32,200 bases of DNA. Origin: Streptomyces lycii. GTDB lineage: Bacteria; Actinomycetota; Actinomycetes; Streptomycetales; Streptomycetaceae. The DNA lies in assembly GCF_009735685.1 (NCBI RefSeq), contig NZ_WHPN01000425.1, forward strand, positions 1-32,200, given 5' to 3'. Below the pieces are notes generated by a model that worked only from the letters and a program-made list of their open reading frames with translations, ran no database searches and was not told where the DNA came from. Position 1 is the stretch's first letter. Each line of letters opens with the position of its first letter. This document shows positions 29,433 through 32,200 of this stretch, piece by piece. The position numbers and the translations under genes are program-made.

Positions 29433-29550
29433 CAGGCCTCCTGTGGGGGAGTACGGGGGCGGGCTCGGACCCGGGGGTGAGGCGGGGTGAGCCGGGGGCG
29501 GTCCCTTGCGGAAGGGACATCAGATCCTTCGGCAGCATCCCGGGGAGCCT

Positions 29551-29620
29551 TTAGGGAAGAATCACGAATTAGTGAGTAACAATTAGGGCAATTCGGACAG
29601 TCGATCGATCATGAACGAAT
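29551..29620 (-). promoter_or_regulatory. AT-rich probable promoter region of the response regulator
   Basis: This 70-base patch contains 42 A or T bases by hand count, an island in otherwise very GC-rich DNA. It includes the small dyad TCACGAATTAGTGA (29562-29575) and TCGATCGA (29601-29608). Minus-strand TTGCCC and TTGTTA are -35 candidates, but no clear -10 is at the right distance. It lies about 120 bases upstream of the response regulator start. Confidence 0.45.
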
Positions 29621-29699
29621 CGACGGGGGAGTGCTGGGGGAGTACGGGGCGGAGCCCTCTCCGGGCGCCGCCGCGGCCACGGCCCGCCTCCGGCGGCGG

Positions 29700-30245
29700 C
29701 CCCGGCAGTGACCCCGGCCGCAGCTCCCCGGCCGTAGTCCCGGCGGCGGCCCCGCCGCGGTCCCCCGCCGCCACGGCGGACCCGCGACGGTGTCCCGCTG
29801 CGGCGTCCCGTGACGGCGGCCGTGGAGGCGGGGCGGGGTCCGGGGCTCAATGGCCGGGTGGCCGGGTGGCCGGGTGGCCGGGTGGCTCGGGGCGCTGAGT
29901 GGCTCGGCGCGGCCCAGGGCGCTGGAAGGTCCGGTGGCCCGGGCGTCCCCGGTGTCCACGGCGGGCGCGGCGCATGGGAAGGGGCCGGCGAACGGGTTGC
30001 GGACTCGGCAGCCCCGGTCCGACGTACCCGGCGGCCCGGGACGCCGGGAGGTCAGGGGCATCGGGAGGCCAGGGGCGCGGGGAGACCCGGGACGCCGGAA
30101 GACCCGGCAGTCGGACAGGCGTCCGGCAGTCCGGAGGCGTCCGGCAGCGATGGGCCTCCGGCAGCGGAAGACTTCCGGCGTGGCGGAAGGCGGAAGGCGT
30201 CCGGCAGCCGGGAGCGTGCGGCGGTGCGGGGGCCGGTTCGGCGGC
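29700..30245. repeat. Low-complexity GC-rich stretch with 8-bp and 12-bp repeats
   Basis: I see no gene here. At 29851-29890 TGGCCGGG is repeated four times in tandem. At 30050-30220 there are recurring GGCGTCCGGCAG and CGGGAGGYCAGGGGC motifs. The long open frames across it are compositional. It separates the response regulator promoter from the 3' end of the DUF3000 gene. Confidence 0.65.
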
Positions 30246-30896
30246 TCAGCGCGCTTGTGGTCCGCGCCGCTGCGGCAGCGTCACCACGGACGGGTCGGCC
30301 GCGTTCGCCGGCGGCAGCCCGCCGATCTGGCACAGCAGCTCGCACCACGCCGTCAGATGCGCCGCCGTGTCGGGCACGCCGTCCCGGCCCTCGCGCGGCG
30401 TCCAGGACGCCCGGATCTCGATCTGCGTGGCCGGCGGCCGCTCGGACAGACCCCCGAAGTAGTGCGAGCCCGCCAGTGTCACGGTGCCGCTCGGCTCCCC
30501 GTACTCGGCGCCGCGCGTCTCCAGGGCGCCGGTCAGCCAGGACCAGCACACCTCCGGCAGCAGCGGGTCGGCCGCCATCTCCGGCTCCAGCTCGGCCCGT
30601 ACGAGGGTGACCAGGCGGAAGGTGCCGTGCCACGCGTCGTGCCCCGCCGGGTCGTGCAGCAGGATGAGCCGGCCGTCGGCCAGGTCCGTGTCGTCCTGCA
30701 CGACCGCGGCCTCGAGGGCGTACGCGTACGGTGCGAGCCGCTGCGGCGGGCGGGTCGGCTCGACCTCCGTCTCCGGCCGCAGCCGCACCGTGCGCAGAGC
30801 CTCCACCGCCTGCCGGAATACAGGCGGGGCGGCGTCGCCGTCCGCGTCGTCCGCACGTCCCGCACTGCCAGCAAGGTGTCCCTGAGCCGAAGCCAT
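30246..30896 (-). CDS. DUF3000-family protein
   Basis: This 216-residue soluble protein of unknown function matches the actinobacterial DUF3000 family. It has a conserved core with APYAYALEAAV, GRLILLHDPAGHDAWHG, FRLVTLVRAELEPEMAADPL and SWTPREGRDG. No signal peptide or membrane helix is visible. The first 25 residues are variable. ATG 30894-30896 lies seven bases after TAGTCT on the minus strand, so the transcript is probably leaderless. It is divergent from hemE, with 102 bases between the starts. This pairing is conserved in Streptomyces as far as I recall, but the function cannot be named from it. Confidence 0.85.
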   Translation of the reverse strand: MASAQGHLAGSAGRADDADGDAAPPVFRQAVEALRTVRLRPETEVEPTRPPQRLAPYAYALEAAVVQDDTDLADGRLILLHDPAGHDAWHGTFRLVTLVRAELEPEMAADPLLPEVCWSWLTGALETRGAEYGEPSGTVTLAGSHYFGGLSERPPATQIEIRASWTPREGRDGVPDTAAHLTAWCELLCQIGGLPPANAADPSVVTLPQRRGPQAR

Positions 30897-30903
30897 GCGG
30901 GGA

Positions 30904-30909
30904 AGACTA
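30904..30909 (-). promoter_or_regulatory. Probable -10 of a leaderless DUF3000-gene transcript
   Basis: Minus-strand TAGTCT ends seven bases before the ATG; no ribosome site is present. The shared 102-base gap with hemE means the two promoters lie back to back. Confidence 0.45.
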
Positions 30910-30986
30910 GGCGGAACGAACGTGCCGACCGGGTAGGACACCCGGGCAGGGGGAAAGGCGGCCGGAACCGTACCCGGGACGCGTGC

Positions 30987-30992
30987 GAAGAT
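30987..30992 (+). promoter_or_regulatory. Possible -10 of a leaderless hemE transcript
   Basis: GAAGAT ends six bases before GTG 30999, with no Shine-Dalgarno sequence. The match to TANNNT is imperfect at the first base. Confidence 0.35.
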
Positions 30993-30998
30993 TCGGGT

Positions 30999-32105
30999 GT
31001 GAGCGCCAACGACCTTCCCCCTGCCTCCGACTCCTCCCGGGCGGAGGAGCCCCCGACGACGTCCCGCCGGAGCGGCGGCCCCGCCGACTCGGCCTTCCTG
31101 AGGGCGTGCAGGCGCGAGCCGGTGCCGCACACCCCGGTCTGGTTCATGCGCCAGGCCGGGCGGTCGCTGCCCGAGTACCTGAAGGTCCGTGAGGGCATCG
31201 CCATGCTGGACTCCTGCATGCGCCCGGACCTGGTGACCGAGATCACCCTTCAGCCGGTGCGCCGGCACAAGGTCGACGCGGCCATCTACTTCAGCGACAT
31301 CGTGGTGCCGCTGAAGGCGATCGGCATCGACCTCGACATCAAGCCGGGCGTCGGCCCGGTCGTCGAGCGCCCGATCCGTACCCGCGCCGACCTGGCGCGG
31401 CTGCGGCCGCTGGAGCCGGACGACGTGAAGTACGTCACCGAGGCAGTCGGCATGCTCACCGCGGAGCTGGGCGACACCCCGCTGATCGGCTTCGCGGGCG
31501 CCCCGTTCACGCTCGCCAGCTATCTCGTGGAGGGCGGCCCGTCCCGCAACCACGAGCACACCAAGGCGCTCATGTACGGCGATCCGCAGCTGTGGGCGGA
31601 ACTGCTGGACCGGCTCGCGGACATCACCGCCGCCTTCCTGGACGTGCAGATCTCGGCGGGAGCCTCCGCCGTGCAGCTGTTCGACTCCTGGGTCGGCGCG
31701 CTGGCCCCGGACGACTACCGGGCCTCGGTGCTGCCCGCCTCGGCGAAGGTCTTCGACGCCGTCGCCCGGCACGGGGTGCCCCGCATCCACTTCGGCGTCG
31801 GCACGGGCGAACTGCTCGGGCTGATGGGCCGGGCCGGTGCGGACGTCGTCGGCGCCGACTGGCGGGTGCCGATGGACGAGGCCGCCCGCCGGGTCGGCCC
31901 GGGCAAGGCGCTCCAGGGCAACCTCGACCCGGCGGTGCTGTTCGCCCCGCGCCAGGTCGTCGAGACCAAGGCCCGCGAGGTGCTCACGGCGGCCCGCGAC
32001 CTGCCCGGCCACATCTTCAACCTCGGGCACGGGGTGCTGCCGTCGACCGACCCCGAGGCGCTCACCCGGCTCGTGGAGTTCGTGCACACCGAGAGCGCCC
32101 GCTGA
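30999..32105 (+). CDS. hemE: Uroporphyrinogen decarboxylase
   Basis: This enzyme removes four carboxyl groups from uroporphyrinogen III to give coproporphyrinogen III in haem synthesis. The 368-residue product has the substrate motif WFMRQAGRSLPEY with Arg51 and Arg55, the catalytic Asp100 in YFSDIVVPL, GFAGAPFTLASYLVEGG, and the C-terminal HIFNLGHGVLPSTDPE. A disordered leader of about 30 residues precedes the conserved core, which begins at about residue 30 (DSAFLRACRREPVPHTPVW). GTG 30999 is chosen because it follows a -10-like GAAGAT at six bases. The enzyme is cytosolic and needs no cofactor. The 95 bases after the stop show nothing that I can name. Confidence 0.96.
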   Translation: MSANDLPPASDSSRAEEPPTTSRRSGGPADSAFLRACRREPVPHTPVWFMRQAGRSLPEYLKVREGIAMLDSCMRPDLVTEITLQPVRRHKVDAAIYFSDIVVPLKAIGIDLDIKPGVGPVVERPIRTRADLARLRPLEPDDVKYVTEAVGMLTAELGDTPLIGFAGAPFTLASYLVEGGPSRNHEHTKALMYGDPQLWAELLDRLADITAAFLDVQISAGASAVQLFDSWVGALAPDDYRASVLPASAKVFDAVARHGVPRIHFGVGTGELLGLMGRAGADVVGADWRVPMDEAARRVGPGKALQGNLDPAVLFAPRQVVETKAREVLTAARDLPGHIFNLGHGVLPSTDPEALTRLVEFVHTESAR

Positions 32106-32200
32106 CGGTCGTCGGCGTCCCGGCGCTCCGGGCCGGGAGACCACACCGGCCGGCCGCGGTGCCCGGGATCCGGTGTCACGGCGCTCCGGCGTCGGGGCGG

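Noticed and set aside
29299..29538. Small minus-strand gene at the response regulator N-terminus
   Set aside because: It overlaps the regulator in another frame, its sequence is Arg/Pro-rich, and the regulator start has its own AGGAGG.

Overview
The window is high-GC chromosomal DNA with strongly GC-biased third codon positions, frequent GTG starts, AGGAGG-type ribosome sites and several probable leaderless promoters. Gene content and order (aconitase; NgcEFG; a ROK regulator; XylFGH; Dxs; RecQ; FadA/FadB; an RNase D-like protein; a LuxR-type response regulator; a DUF3000 protein; HemE) match the conserved core of a Streptomyces chromosome. From memory this is close to the SCO5999-SCO6031 stretch of S. 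coelicolor, but no comparison was run. I saw no tRNA, rRNA, insertion sequence, prophage or CRISPR array.

Layout. (a) 1-1717, minus: a RavA/MoxR-type AAA+ ATPase followed by the start of a probable ViaA-like partner that runs off the left edge. (b) 1718-2283: divergent control region with a 32-bp tandem repeat, an 18-bp palindrome and iron-box-like sequences, then acnA (2284-5007) with a perfect terminator hairpin. (c) 5165-14185, plus: a sugar-uptake block. ngcEFG imports chitin-derived sugars behind a candidate DasR site. rok7B7 follows, then xylFGH behind a candidate Rok7B7 site. ngcEFG has no ATPase gene, as expected if it borrows a shared one such as MsiK; xylFGH has its own. (d) 14279-18041, plus: dxs for isoprenoid precursors and an APC amino-acid permease. 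(e) 18099-22127: a GT-C membrane glycosyltransferase-like protein (plus), a small NYN-domain protein (minus) and recQ (plus). (f) 22128-23172: a gene-free region between convergent recQ and fadB, holding ten tandem copies of a 59-bp unit and, directly next to them, a very long imperfect hairpin. (g) 23108-26685, minus: the fadA-fadB beta-oxidation operon with a promoter/operator candidate upstream. (h) 26690-30896, minus: an RNase D-like exonuclease, a response regulator and a DUF3000 protein, separated by GC-rich low-complexity DNA. (i) 30999-32105, plus: hemE, divergent from the DUF3000 gene.

The genes are mainly housekeeping carbon metabolism: uptake of amino sugars and pentoses with local regulators, the TCA cycle, fatty-acid oxidation, isoprenoid and haem precursors. 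The least explained part is not a protein but the 59-bp array plus long hairpin at 22147-22881. The hairpin's non-Watson-Crick pairs are all G.U when read as plus-strand RNA, which suggests a structured transcript or a mobile miniature element. Other low-complexity islands (1806-1965, 9172-9282, 26690-27400, 29700-30245) also sit strictly between genes and look strain-specific.
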